Shown piece after piece: positions 44,875-53,769 of a DNA stretch of 64,000 bases (position 1 is the stretch's first letter; each line of letters opens with the position of its first letter). The notes beneath the pieces are model-generated. The model was not told where the DNA came from and searched no databases. It saw only the letters and a list, made by a program, of their open reading frames with translations. This stretch comes from Loktanella salsilacus. GTDB lineage: Bacteria > Pseudomonadota > Alphaproteobacteria > Rhodobacterales > Rhodobacteraceae. The stretch spans positions 41,130-105,129 of the forward strand of contig NZ_FOTF01000013.1 in assembly GCF_900114485.1 (NCBI RefSeq), written 5' to 3'. Made by a program: the position numbers and the translations under genes.

Positions 44875-46485
44875 TTAGGTTTTGCCCCCGGCGGATCGGA
44901 TCAGGTTGGCCGGTGTGGCCGTGTTGGTGGCCCTTGGGAACACCACAGTCACCGTCGTCCCCTGCCCTTCAACACTTGTTAATTCAACTGTGCCGTTATG
45001 ACTCTCGATGATGCTCTTCACAATGCTCAATCCAAGGCCAGTGCCACCGGACCGCGCGCGCGCAGATTTGCCCACCTGCGTAAAGCGATCAAAGATCCGC
45101 TCGACCGCGCCAGACGGAATGCCCACGCCCCGATCCACAACACAAACCGCAAAGCTTTTCGGCCGGCGTTCGACGTTCACGTCAATCTGCGCCCCGGTCG
45201 ATGAAAACTTACACGCGTTGGAAATCAAGTTCGACAGAACTTGATGAATCCGGTCCGCGTCGAAATCCGCCCATGCAGGCTCATCGTCAGTATTTAGATT
45301 GATCGACACATCAAACCGGCTGGCAAAGCCTTCATTCGCGGTCACCGCCTCTTTGACGGTCTGGACCAGATCGCGGCGGGCGATGTCATAATCCATCTGC
45401 CCGGCGGCCATCTTTTCCAGATCCAGAATATCGTTCACAATCAAAACCAACCGGTCCGCATTGCGATACGCGATATCCAGCAGATCGCTAGTCTTTTTCG
45501 TCACATCGCCCGCAGCCCCCGACCGGATCAGGCCAAGCGCGCCTTTGATCGACGTCAGCGGTGTGCGCAGCTCGTGACTGACTGTCGCAACCAACTCGTC
45601 CTTGGTACGGGCGATCGCCATCGATTCCGTTTGATCGCGCAGCACGACATACAAACGCGGCTCCATCCCGGCGGCTTCGATCAACTGAACTTCGGCCAGA
45701 TAGGGTACGTCGTGATAGGTCGCAGGAAAGGAAAACTCTGTAATCTGTTTGGCCTTCAGCGCAGCAACCTGCCGCTGCACGGCCAAGCGGTCGTAGAGCA
45801 TATCCACCGCAAAAATGCGGATCTCGGCCATTTGCAGGCGGTTCCAATTGAACAGCTTGGCCGCCGCGTCATTGGCGAAGACAAGGTTATATGTATCAAG
45901 GCAGACCATAAACAGCGGCTCTGACAACAGGTTCAAACTGGCCATCGCATCGCGCGCCGCAGTCGACACCTTTTGTGCGCTGATATCCGAATGCACGCGC
46001 AGACTGCCGCAATAGGCGCCAGACTTATCCATCTGCGGCACGCTGGTCATCCGGGTCCACAGCACCCGGCCATCCTTGCCAATTATGCGTGTCTCGCCTG
46101 TCCATTTCTCGCCGCGCGCCATGGCGGCATCAACGGCCGCGTATGTTTCAGCATCCGCAACGTGGTGCAGCACACGCATCGGCTGACCCAGCAACGTGCC
46201 GCGCTCATATCCGGTTAATTGCAGCAACCGTTCATTTGCAAAACTGATTTTCCCGTCCTGATCAGCGCGAAGCATAATGGCATGCGCTTCTAGCGCAGAG
46301 GCATCGACCGATGGCGCATCTGTCGCTTTATCAATGCGCCGCCAGATAAATGCGGCAACCAGTCCAGCGACAACAATGGCAAAGCTAAATCGGTCCAGCG
46401 GCCAAGCCCGCCAAACGATAACGGCCCCGCAGACTGCAATGAAACTCTGCAGTCCGAACCGTATATATTTTGTCAAATCTCGCAT
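44875..46485 (-). CDS. PAS-domain sensor histidine kinase
   Basis: This 536-residue kinase has two N-terminal hydrophobic segments (about 13-47), two PAS domains (about 65-170 and 185-290), a HisKA domain with His304 in TVSHELRTPLTSIKGALG, and a HATPase domain (N-box LSNLISNACKF, GTGLGLSIVKSI). There is no receiver on the chain; the partner regulator is the next gene. Its HisKA sequence is very like the kinases at 46695 and 55316, so the three are paralogues. Confidence 0.93.
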   Translation of the reverse strand: MRDLTKYIRFGLQSFIAVCGAVIVWRAWPLDRFSFAIVVAGLVAAFIWRRIDKATDAPSVDASALEAHAIMLRADQDGKISFANERLLQLTGYERGTLLGQPMRVLHHVADAETYAAVDAAMARGEKWTGETRIIGKDGRVLWTRMTSVPQMDKSGAYCGSLRVHSDISAQKVSTAARDAMASLNLLSEPLFMVCLDTYNLVFANDAAAKLFNWNRLQMAEIRIFAVDMLYDRLAVQRQVAALKAKQITEFSFPATYHDVPYLAEVQLIEAAGMEPRLYVVLRDQTESMAIARTKDELVATVSHELRTPLTSIKGALGLIRSGAAGDVTKKTSDLLDIAYRNADRLVLIVNDILDLEKMAAGQMDYDIARRDLVQTVKEAVTANEGFASRFDVSINLNTDDEPAWADFDADRIHQVLSNLISNACKFSSTGAQIDVNVERRPKSFAVCVVDRGVGIPSGAVERIFDRFTQVGKSARARSGGTGLGLSIVKSIIESHNGTVELTSVEGQGTTVTVVFPRATNTATPANLIRSAGGKT

Positions 46486-46694
46486 TGAAAAATTCCGGCG
46501 ATAGAGGAGGTATCAAGTCAGCAAAAGTGAAGTCGTAGTTAATAATATATAAGTGCTCTACCTATGGTTTAAGGCAAGTTTATGGCTAGGCCGTGTGAAA
46601 GACGTGTCCGTTTTCAGAACCTTAACCCCGCAAAACCAATATATTTTTACACCAAGCGTATGCGTAACGATGGTTAACGTAAGGGTCAACCACG
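46486..46694. promoter_or_regulatory. AT-rich gap between two kinase genes, likely promoter region
   Basis: This 209-bp gap separates two minus-strand kinase genes and is notably AT-rich (runs such as TAATAATATATAA near 46538). No gene is visible. It should hold the promoter of the PAS kinase/receiver pair. Confidence 0.4.
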
Positions 46695-49562
46695 TCAGGC
46701 GACCCCAGCGAAACTCGGCTGCTTACGCCCTCTTTCCAGCAGTATTGCGCCGTCGCTGGTCAATTCCTCTGGCAAAGCAATGGGACACGTAAAGTAGAAA
46801 GTCGTGCGCACATCAGGCTCGCTGTCGAACCCAATGGTGCCCCCCATCCGTTCCACAATCTGACGAGAGATATTAAGCCCCAGTCCCGTGCCGCCCTTCT
46901 GCCGGGTGTCCGAACTGTCCGCTTGCGAAAACGCGCCAAAGATTCGGTCTCGAAACGCGTCAGGCACGCCGGGTCCGCGATCGGTGACATCGAACCGCAC
47001 CATATCGTCCACCACCGAAATCTGCACCGCGATCGCCGTCTTTGGCGGTGCGAACTTACAGGCGTTAGACAGCAGGTTGCTCAGCACCTGCGCAATGCGG
47101 TTTTCATCCGCCAAGACGTGTGCCCCGCCGGACATGTCGATCAACCTGAACGTCAGCGCACTTTTCAGCAGCAAGGGCCGGTTGCTTTCCAATGCGACGG
47201 ACACCAGATCGGTCGCCCCAATGCTATCGAGGTTAAAGTCCATCTTCCCGGCCGAGATTTTCTCGAGGTCCAGAATGTCGTTCACCAGGTTAATCAGCCG
47301 GTCCGTATTCACCGTGGCGATTTCCAGCAGCCGCGTGATCGGGCCGCTTGTCGCCTCGATCTTCTTCGTCCCCATCAACCCCAGCGCACCTTTGATCGAC
47401 GTCAGCGGCGTGCGCAGCTCGTGGCTGATCGTGGCGATAAATTCGCTCTTGATCCGCGCGGCACGTTTTTCGGTGGAGATGTCGTTGATCTGAACGATGT
47501 AAATTTCCATGGCCTGCGCCGGGTCAAACGCCCAAGACACCTTCACCAGCCCCCAACGCTCTTCGCCGTCGGCGCAGCAAATCAGATGCTCGCCCCGATA
47601 GGTTTCATGGGTGTCCCCCCGCAAAGCGGTGATCTCCTCCATGAAACTGTCACGCTCGGTGGCCGCCAACATCAGGCTTAGATGCCCGCCAGTCAGTTTG
47701 TCTTCGGGATAGCCCGTGATCGCGCTTAGCGCACCATTTGCCCGCAACATCGTGCCGTGACCATTCGTGATCGCCGTCCCGACCGGGGCGCGTTCAATCA
47801 CAAGGTCCAGTAGCTCTTCGCCGTGCTTGATCGCCGTCTCTGCCGCGCGCAGCGCCGTGATATCCGTCTGCGCCCCGACAAGCCGCAAGGCGGTGCCGTC
47901 AGCGTCCCGTTCCACCACAACCGCGTCAGACCGCAGCCAGCGGTACGACCCATCCGCCATCCGCACCCGGAATTCCGACACAGACCGCGGCGTATTCCCC
48001 AGAATTGCATCGCGGTCCGCAGCCTGAAGCACGGGCAGATCGTCAGGGTGCACCCGCGAAAAGAAATGCGCCTGCGTGTCGATATCGCTATCCAGCGGGA
48101 TATCCATCAACCGCCGCCATGTCTCGGACACGACCGACTTGTTCTTGCGCAAATCGACGTCAAACACGCCGATCTCTGCACCTTGCAGCGCCAGGTTCCA
48201 ACGCTCTTCGGTATCGGTCAGCGCTTGCAGCGACGTCGCCTCTTTGGTGATATCGCGCAGCAGGACGGACTGCACCCGCATCCCGTTACTGCGCCGCCAC
48301 ACCTTTGTCTGCATTTCCAGCTTGCAGACTTTCCCGTCGCGCATCGCATGTGCCGCGCAGGGCATGCCAGTTCCGTCGCAAGGCTCGTCCTCTATCACCA
48401 GCTCTGACAAAAGGCGGCCCATCAGCTTTGCCTTCTCGATCCCTAAAATTGCACAACTCGCCGCATTGGCAGACCGCACGATGCCGTCGCTGTCCAACTG
48501 CATGACCCCAAAGACAGAGTTTTCGATCACAGCCCGGTTCTGCTGGGCCCGGTCCGACAGCGCCCGCGTTTTGCGTTCCACCAGCGCATTGATGTCGTTT
48601 TCCCGGTTCGTCAGCATGCGCAAATAACGCCAGACCAAAAAGCTCATGCTAAGCCCGGACAGCAGCACGATCAGCGGCAAATAGCTGGCATGTGCCTCTT
48701 TGAACGCGGCTGCCCCGCTCCAGCTGACTGTCCACGTCCGCCCGTAAACATCAATCGTCTGGGTGCGGGTGAAGGGCGAATTGACCGCAGGTTGACCGGC
48801 GCTAAAGATCGCGTTGCCCGCATCCTCCACCGTCACGGCGAAGGACCCGTTGCCGCTTGCGAACAGATCGTTCAATCCTTGATCCATCGTGAAGGGCGCA
48901 TAGACCCAGCCGACATGGGACGCGATCCGCTCGGCCTTGGTGGCCGGGATCGGGCTATGGTCATAGATCGGCCGCAGCAGCAAAGCGCCAACCTTGCTAT
49001 CTCTGCCTTGCACCAGATTGATAGGTGCCGTCACCTGCGGCAAGCCGCTATCACGCGACGTGATCGCCGCGATGCGGCGGTTGGCTTCGAAACTGATATC
49101 TAGCCCGCGCGCGGCGGCGTTGAGGGGCAGCGGTTCAATAAACCGAATAATCATCTTGTTCGTGCGTCCGGTGTTCGGATGCACAACCAGCTCTGGCTCT
49201 CCTCCTGCGCGAACATCGCTCATCAGGTCCAGCAGCTCTGGCCCGTCCGTGGGTTGCACAAAGCCGAGCCCCAAGACGCCGGGCAGAGTCTTTTCAATAT
49301 CCAGCGCTTCGACATAGACCGCCCAGTCCTGCGCCGAGACAAAATCAGACGCCTCATAAAAGGCGGCCAGCGAGTTTAAACTCAGCAGATAGCTGTCCAT
49401 GCGCATGGTCAGCGCATCCCGGCTGTCGTTCACGATGGCTGAAAAGGTCTGCTCGCCACGCCGCTGCGCGATCTGCTTTGCATAAAAGGCCAACATAAGT
49501 GTCATAACGACACAAATCAGCGCGATCAGCACATGAATGCGAAAAGTGGATTTACCCGACAT
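46695..49562 (-). CDS. CHASE-domain multi-PAS sensor histidine kinase
   Basis: This 955-residue kinase has a membrane span at 9-28, a periplasmic CHASE sensor domain (about 70-270, including GVLGLGFVQPT and GWVYAPFTMDQ) and a second span at about 294-312. Three PAS domains follow (about 340-440, 450-570, 580-700), then HisKA with His713 in TISHELRTPLTSIKGALG, and a HATPase domain. CHASE domains bind small molecules such as cytokinin-like or other extracellular ligands; the ligand here is unknown. There is no receiver domain. It is divergent from the receiver/Hpt pair at 49852-51209, the likely next relay steps. Confidence 0.92.
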   Translation of the reverse strand: MSGKSTFRIHVLIALICVVMTLMLAFYAKQIAQRRGEQTFSAIVNDSRDALTMRMDSYLLSLNSLAAFYEASDFVSAQDWAVYVEALDIEKTLPGVLGLGFVQPTDGPELLDLMSDVRAGGEPELVVHPNTGRTNKMIIRFIEPLPLNAAARGLDISFEANRRIAAITSRDSGLPQVTAPINLVQGRDSKVGALLLRPIYDHSPIPATKAERIASHVGWVYAPFTMDQGLNDLFASGNGSFAVTVEDAGNAIFSAGQPAVNSPFTRTQTIDVYGRTWTVSWSGAAAFKEAHASYLPLIVLLSGLSMSFLVWRYLRMLTNRENDINALVERKTRALSDRAQQNRAVIENSVFGVMQLDSDGIVRSANAASCAILGIEKAKLMGRLLSELVIEDEPCDGTGMPCAAHAMRDGKVCKLEMQTKVWRRSNGMRVQSVLLRDITKEATSLQALTDTEERWNLALQGAEIGVFDVDLRKNKSVVSETWRRLMDIPLDSDIDTQAHFFSRVHPDDLPVLQAADRDAILGNTPRSVSEFRVRMADGSYRWLRSDAVVVERDADGTALRLVGAQTDITALRAAETAIKHGEELLDLVIERAPVGTAITNGHGTMLRANGALSAITGYPEDKLTGGHLSLMLAATERDSFMEEITALRGDTHETYRGEHLICCADGEERWGLVKVSWAFDPAQAMEIYIVQINDISTEKRAARIKSEFIATISHELRTPLTSIKGALGLMGTKKIEATSGPITRLLEIATVNTDRLINLVNDILDLEKISAGKMDFNLDSIGATDLVSVALESNRPLLLKSALTFRLIDMSGGAHVLADENRIAQVLSNLLSNACKFAPPKTAIAVQISVVDDMVRFDVTDRGPGVPDAFRDRIFGAFSQADSSDTRQKGGTGLGLNISRQIVERMGGTIGFDSEPDVRTTFYFTCPIALPEELTSDGAILLERGRKQPSFAGVA

Positions 49563-49851
49563 GTCTCAAACTACTCAAATTTTGCCCTTCTGTGGGGCTT
49601 AGGCGGACCTTAGCGCACGGGCGACAAAACGCGACTGCGCAAGGTCGGTTTCGTCTATAGTTGTGACATTTCTCGTGAGGGTTGTATCTTTAGTGCATCT
49701 TTGCGCGATCTGCTGTACACTCATAAATTGTAAAATGCCCTTATTAATTTCTTAACGTCGCCCCAATCGAGCCACAATGTCCCGGGCATATGGGAGGAAT
49801 AGAAAATCTTGCGCGACCAGATGTAACGCGCTTGGCAGAAAGGCCGGACCC
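49563..49851. promoter_or_regulatory. Divergent promoter region between CHASE kinase and receiver gene
   Basis: This AT-richer gap of 289 bp lies between divergently transcribed signalling genes. No gene or clear palindrome is visible. An open frame extends upstream of 49852 to 49777 but lacks receiver-like sequence. Confidence 0.4.
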
Positions 49852-50826
49852 ATGAGAATCCTAGCAGTAGATGACGATCCTTTCATCCTAGAACTGTTGA
49901 AAGAGATCATCGGTCATATCGGTGACCATACACTCGAAACAGCCGAATCCGGACCAGAGGCGTTGGCCATGATGCGCGAAGCGAACCGCTTTGACTGCGT
50001 CTTGCTCGACTTCCAGATGCCTGTGATGAACGGTGTCGAGGTGTGCCGCGCGTTGCGCACCCTTGATGGCTATGACCAAACACCTGTCGTGATGCTGACG
50101 GCTATGTCGGAAAAGCGGTATATCGACGCCGCCTTCCTTGCGGGCGCGACCGACTACATCAACAAGCCGTTCGAAATCTCTGACTTGCGCGTGCGCCTTG
50201 GCGTCATCGGCTCCCTTGTGGATGCCCGCCGCGACAACGGTATGACCTTTTCGGCAACGCCGTCCGGCCACCGGACCAGCACCGACAACGCGCCATTGGC
50301 GCTTCACAAGCCGTTCGAGATCCGCGACATTGATGGCGTGGTCGATGTTGTCGCGCTTGAAAACTATGTCTCGAAATTGTCCCGCTCGCGCCTGTTTGGT
50401 TCCAGCGTCTTTGCCATCTCGATCCGCCGGATCGAGCAATTGTTCATGCAAGTCACGCCTTTCGACTTTCAGTGCATGATCGTTGATGTCGCCGAGGCGC
50501 TGTCCGATACGCTGGGCGAACGCAACTTTATCGCCGCCTACGCCGGCAGCGGGTCCTTCGTCTGCGTCGTTGAGGGTGCGAAAATCTATAACTATCCCGA
50601 ATTCACCGACAGCCTGAACCTAGCCATCCAGCGTTTGGAAATGCACAGCAGCGACGGTACGCGGTTGCGGTTGCGTGTCAGCACGGGTCAGGCGAGCCGT
50701 ATCATGTGGCAATCGGGTACAACCGCGCTTGATTTGCTGTCTCATGCGGTCAACAGCGCAGAGCAGGAAGCTGTTCGCGCCGAGAAGCAGTTGGACGATT
50801 TTTGGTATGCAGGGGCGACTGCCTGA
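49852..50826 (+). CDS. Response regulator with unassigned C-terminal domain
   Basis: This 324-residue protein has an N-terminal receiver (MRILAVDDDPFILELLK, phosphorylation Asp53 in CVLLDFQMPVMNG, switch Lys in YINKPFEISDL). A C-terminal part of about 190 residues follows. That part (SRSRLFGSSVFAISIRRIEQ ... IAAYAGSGSFVCVVEG) has the spacing of a GGDEF-like fold without the GGDEF motif, so it is probably not an active diguanylate cyclase. The gene overlaps the Hpt gene by one base (TGATG). Confidence 0.85.
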   Translation: MRILAVDDDPFILELLKEIIGHIGDHTLETAESGPEALAMMREANRFDCVLLDFQMPVMNGVEVCRALRTLDGYDQTPVVMLTAMSEKRYIDAAFLAGATDYINKPFEISDLRVRLGVIGSLVDARRDNGMTFSATPSGHRTSTDNAPLALHKPFEIRDIDGVVDVVALENYVSKLSRSRLFGSSVFAISIRRIEQLFMQVTPFDFQCMIVDVAEALSDTLGERNFIAAYAGSGSFVCVVEGAKIYNYPEFTDSLNLAIQRLEMHSSDGTRLRLRVSTGQASRIMWQSGTTALDLLSHAVNSAEQEAVRAEKQLDDFWYAGATA

Positions 50827-51209
50827 TGGAAGCCAACGCCTTTGACGCGGGCATGTCCCGCCTGAAAAAGCGTTTCGTGCAAACGCATTACGAAAGGCAT
50901 GACCGCCTTGAAGACCTTGCCGTGACGCTGCAACAGCCCAACCCGCCCGCCAGCGCCGCGCAAGAGGTAGAGAGTATTCTGCACAAGATCGCAGGCACCG
51001 CGGGCTCTGTCGGGTTCAAGGAACTTGGCGAGGCCGCCCAGCAGGTCGAAGTGTTTATCCGCGACCATGCCGCGTCCAATCAAGCTGCGATCGTGAAGGT
51101 GCTGGATGCGTTCCTTGATGTCTCGCTCGAGTTTTGTGATCCGATAGAGAAGTTGATGCCGCAAAGCGCGGGTGACGGCTTTTCCGCGATGGCTGGCACG
51201 ACCCACTGA
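50826..51209 (+). CDS. Hpt-domain phosphotransfer protein
   Basis: This 127-residue all-helical protein has the Hpt phosphorylation motif ESILHKIAGTAGSVGFKELG, with His53 as acceptor. It is translationally coupled to the receiver gene upstream. An Hpt protein beside receiver proteins and kinases lacking their own receivers suggests a multistep phosphorelay assembled from separate chains. Confidence 0.85.
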   Translation: MEANAFDAGMSRLKKRFVQTHYERHDRLEDLAVTLQQPNPPASAAQEVESILHKIAGTAGSVGFKELGEAAQQVEVFIRDHAASNQAAIVKVLDAFLDVSLEFCDPIEKLMPQSAGDGFSAMAGTTH

Positions 51210-51225
51210 TCTGATCTGCGTCAAA

Positions 51226-51250
51226 AGCGGCCTTTGGCAAAGGGGCCGCT
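51226..51250. terminator. Bidirectional hairpin between Hpt and initiator genes
   Basis: AGCGGCC pairs with GGCCGCT, with an inner partial pairing (TTT with AAA). It fills most of the 42-bp space between the convergent genes. Confidence 0.55.
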
Positions 51251-51251
51251 A

Positions 51252-51947
51252 TCACGCCGGAACAGCCCTGACCTGCACCAGCTTAACGCTGGGATCACGG
51301 GAAATAGCGGCCGCTGTCAGGCGATGCACCAGATGTTGCTGCACATAATCGGCGACAAAACCCGACTTTGCCCCCAGAACCAAAATCCCATCCTGTAGAT
51401 CGACCTGCACCAATTGCGCAAACCAAGCGGTATAGGTCGCGGGATGATCCATCAAAAGCTGCTCTGCCACCGCAGACCACAGGCTGCCATCACGCAGCGG
51501 CGCGGGTGCAGGGCGAAGTTGGACCACATTGCTTTGCGGCGTCTCTCCAGCCGCCTGTGCCGGGGCATCCATGCGCGCGACAAAATCTGGACCGATGTCA
51601 GCCCAGAACGATTTGGTCGCGATCAGCACCTGCGCCAGATCGATCCGGTGTTCGGCCACCCTGCCCCGCGCGGCTGGCCGGGACACCGTCACCCAGCCCA
51701 GCGTGCGCATCGCGGACATTTCCCGTTTCGCGGTTCGTTCGGTCACGCCCCACATCCGCGCAATTTCACGCTGCCCCACGCAGAACGTGCCGCTGCGCCA
51801 ATTGTAGCGGGTCGTGATCAGCAAGCTTAGACGCAAAGCCAAACGCGCTTCTACGCTGCCCCCTTGAGCTGCGAGAACAAGAAGCGCAGATAGCACATCA
51901 TATTTGACGGCACCCGCGTGCTGCCCTGCTGGTTTCCTGATCTGCAT
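51252..51947 (-). CDS. DnaA-like plasmid/chromid replication initiator
   Basis: This 231-residue protein ends with a segment resembling DnaA domain I (LWSAVAEQLLMDHPATYTAW, then LGAKSGFVADYVQQ). Its N-terminal half contains a winged-helix-like region (REIARMWGVTERTAKREMSAM). This matches my memory of the DnaA-like replicases that define one plasmid class in Rhodobacterales. The ATG at 51947 follows AGGGGA; the frame opens 25 codons earlier. It is transcribed away from parA/parB, and the 470-bp gap between holds candidate iterons. Confidence 0.82.
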   Translation of the reverse strand: MQIRKPAGQHAGAVKYDVLSALLVLAAQGGSVEARLALRLSLLITTRYNWRSGTFCVGQREIARMWGVTERTAKREMSAMRTLGWVTVSRPAARGRVAEHRIDLAQVLIATKSFWADIGPDFVARMDAPAQAAGETPQSNVVQLRPAPAPLRDGSLWSAVAEQLLMDHPATYTAWFAQLVQVDLQDGILVLGAKSGFVADYVQQHLVHRLTAAAISRDPSVKLVQVRAVPA

Positions 51948-52159
51948 GTGCGTCCCCTGCCTTTGCACTGCGGCCTGCTTGATGGGATGCGATGGTGTTC
52001 CTGCGTTTGCCGCAAGAATCATTTTTGAACGCTATTCCCGACCTCTCGGCAATTAGCGTTGGAAAGTGGGTGGCTGTCAACGATTCATCTGCCAGCCTGC
52101 TGTCTTCCCATCTTCAAAATTTAAAAGAAGGGTTTGAATTGGTATAGGGGGGCGCCCTG

Positions 52160-52224
52160 TATGTCACCCCAATGCGAGGATATGTCCCCTCAAGCGGCAG
52201 TAGGACCCGGCGTCATGTCCCCCC
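52160..52224 (+). repeat. Candidate iterons
   Basis: Three direct repeats read TATGTCACCCC (52160), TATGTCCCCTC (52181) and CATGTCCCCCC (52214). The spacing is 21 and 33 bp, two and about three helical turns. They could be initiator-binding sites. Confidence 0.45.
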
Positions 52225-52316
52225 ATATGCAGTGGAAAGGCCTGCAAATGGGCCAACGGGCAACCAGGGCGTGATTCGGGGCTTGGGCCCCTGCCCGCTT
52301 GGCTGCGCGCTGCAAA

Positions 52317-52336
52317 ACCTTATCCGCGGATAAGGT
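52317..52336. repeat. parS-like palindrome, copy 1
   Basis: ACCTTATCCGCGGATAAGGT is a perfect 20-bp palindrome, 84 bp upstream of parA. It lacks the AAA/TTT ends of the other copies on the right side. Candidate ParB site and parA operator. Confidence 0.7.
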
Positions 52337-52420
52337 GCGTAATTCATCATCTATGATATCGACAAAGAACGCAAATTCAGCGTAAATCACAAACAATGGA
52401 ATTTTAGCGTCCGAGGGATT

Positions 52421-53719
52421 ATGCTGACTCACACCGATCTAAAAGAGATCCACACCCGATCGCTTAAGATGCAAAGCTGGATTCGCCAGCAGACCTTCTC
52501 TCCGGAGAGCACGAAGACGCTGCGGCGGTTTTCGTCATGGGAGGTGTCAGAGCTGATCTTGGGCATGAACCAGTCGACGTTTCGCGGCCGGATGGCGGCG
52601 GACCCGACGCTGCCAGATGGCTTGGTCGAACCTGATGGGCGCCAGCGTTGGTTCACCTTGGACGAGGTGAACACGATGCGCCGCAAGCTGAAGGTGAAGG
52701 GCAAGTCGCTGATGCCGCCGCGCCCCGCTGGCCGCGCGTTCCGCACCGCGATTGCGAACTTCAAAGGCGGCGCAGGCAAGTCGACAGTCGCGTTGCACTT
52801 TGCCCATGCCGCCGCGTTGGATGGTTACCGCGTGCTGTGCGTCGACTTTGACCCGCAGGCGACGCTGTCCCATTCCATGGGCCTGACCGATGTGAGTGAA
52901 GAGCAAACTGTTTGGGGCATCATGGCGCGCGATCTGGTGCGCCAGACAGAAGCCGCGAACGCAGCGCCCAAAGCTGCGGCAAGCGGCACCGCCCTGCCCC
53001 GCCGCGCAATCCCGTCAAGCATCACCGACATGGGTTTGCAGGATTTGCGGATCGCAGACTTTATCCAGCCGACGAACTGGCCGACGATCGACATCATCCC
53101 CAGCTGCGCCAACGCAGCCTTTGTCGAATTTGCATCGGCCCAGTATCGCCACCTGAATCCGGAGTGGTCGTTCTTTGCTGCCGTGTCGCGGTATCTGGAT
53201 CAACTGCCGGACGATCAGTGGGACCTTATCATTTTCGACTGCCCGCCAGCGATTGGCTATCAGTCGATGAATGCGGTCTTTGCTGCTGACATGCTCTATA
53301 TTCCGTCCGGTCCCGGATATTGGGAATATGACAGCACGACGTCTTTCATCGGTCAGCTGTCGGAAGCGCTAGAGGATCTGGCGCATGGTTTCGGGCAAAC
53401 CTTATCCGCGGATAAGGTTTCGCTGCCAAAGGAATTTGTCGACGTTCGGTTTCTATTGACCCGTTTCGAGCCTGGTAATGACCTGCACCGTGCGATGTAT
53501 GATGCGTTTGGTAAGGTGTTTGGCGAAAGGTTGGCTGTGCATCCGGTCGAGATGACGCGCGCCGTTGAACAGTCTGGCCGCTTCCTCGCCTCGGTATACG
53601 AGATGGATTACCGCGACATGACCCGCGAAACTTGGCGCCGTGCGCGTGGCAGTTTCGATCAGGCTTATACGGAATTCCGGACAACGATGCTGGCCGCTTG
53701 GCCGCAGATCAATGACTGA
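52421..53719 (+). CDS. parA: ParA/RepA-type partition ATPase
   Basis: This 432-residue protein has an N-terminal helix-turn-helix-like region (SSWEVSELILGMNQSTFRGR) and the deviant Walker A FKGGAGKSTVALHF (Lys120 area), then CVDFDPQATLSHSMG and LIIFDCPPAIGYQSMNA. This is the extended ParA type found with RepA/RepB partition modules. It moves the replicon copies using ParB and represses its own promoter in such systems. A parS-like palindrome lies inside its coding sequence (53397-53420) and another overlaps its stop codon. Confidence 0.92.
   Translation: MLTHTDLKEIHTRSLKMQSWIRQQTFSPESTKTLRRFSSWEVSELILGMNQSTFRGRMAADPTLPDGLVEPDGRQRWFTLDEVNTMRRKLKVKGKSLMPPRPAGRAFRTAIANFKGGAGKSTVALHFAHAAALDGYRVLCVDFDPQATLSHSMGLTDVSEEQTVWGIMARDLVRQTEAANAAPKAAASGTALPRRAIPSSITDMGLQDLRIADFIQPTNWPTIDIIPSCANAAFVEFASAQYRHLNPEWSFFAAVSRYLDQLPDDQWDLIIFDCPPAIGYQSMNAVFAADMLYIPSGPGYWEYDSTTSFIGQLSEALEDLAHGFGQTLSADKVSLPKEFVDVRFLLTRFEPGNDLHRAMYDAFGKVFGERLAVHPVEMTRAVEQSGRFLASVYEMDYRDMTRETWRRARGSFDQAYTEFRTTMLAAWPQIND
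53397..53420. repeat. parS-like palindrome, copy 2
   Basis: The same palindrome (core ACCTTATCCGCGGATAAGGT with AA/TT extensions, 24 bp) lies inside the parA coding sequence, where it encodes part of the region QTLSADKVS. Confidence 0.75.
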
Positions 53720-53742
53720 AACCTTATCCGCGGATAAGGTTT
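53719..53742. repeat. parS-like palindrome, copy 3
   Basis: The 24-bp copy begins on the last base of the parA stop codon and fills half of the 50-bp gap before parB. Confidence 0.8.
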
Positions 53743-53769
53743 GCCCCGCCATCCGAAAGGAGACACGAC

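Larger units (their letters stand above)
51948..52420. other. Candidate replication origin region
   Basis: No gene is visible in this gap between the divergent initiator and parA genes. It contains an AT-rich stretch (about 52117-52150), three direct repeats of the type ATGTC-M-CCC (52160, 52181, 52214) and the first copy of the palindrome ACCTTATCCGCGGATAAGGT. These are the parts expected of a plasmid-type origin. Confidence 0.55.
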
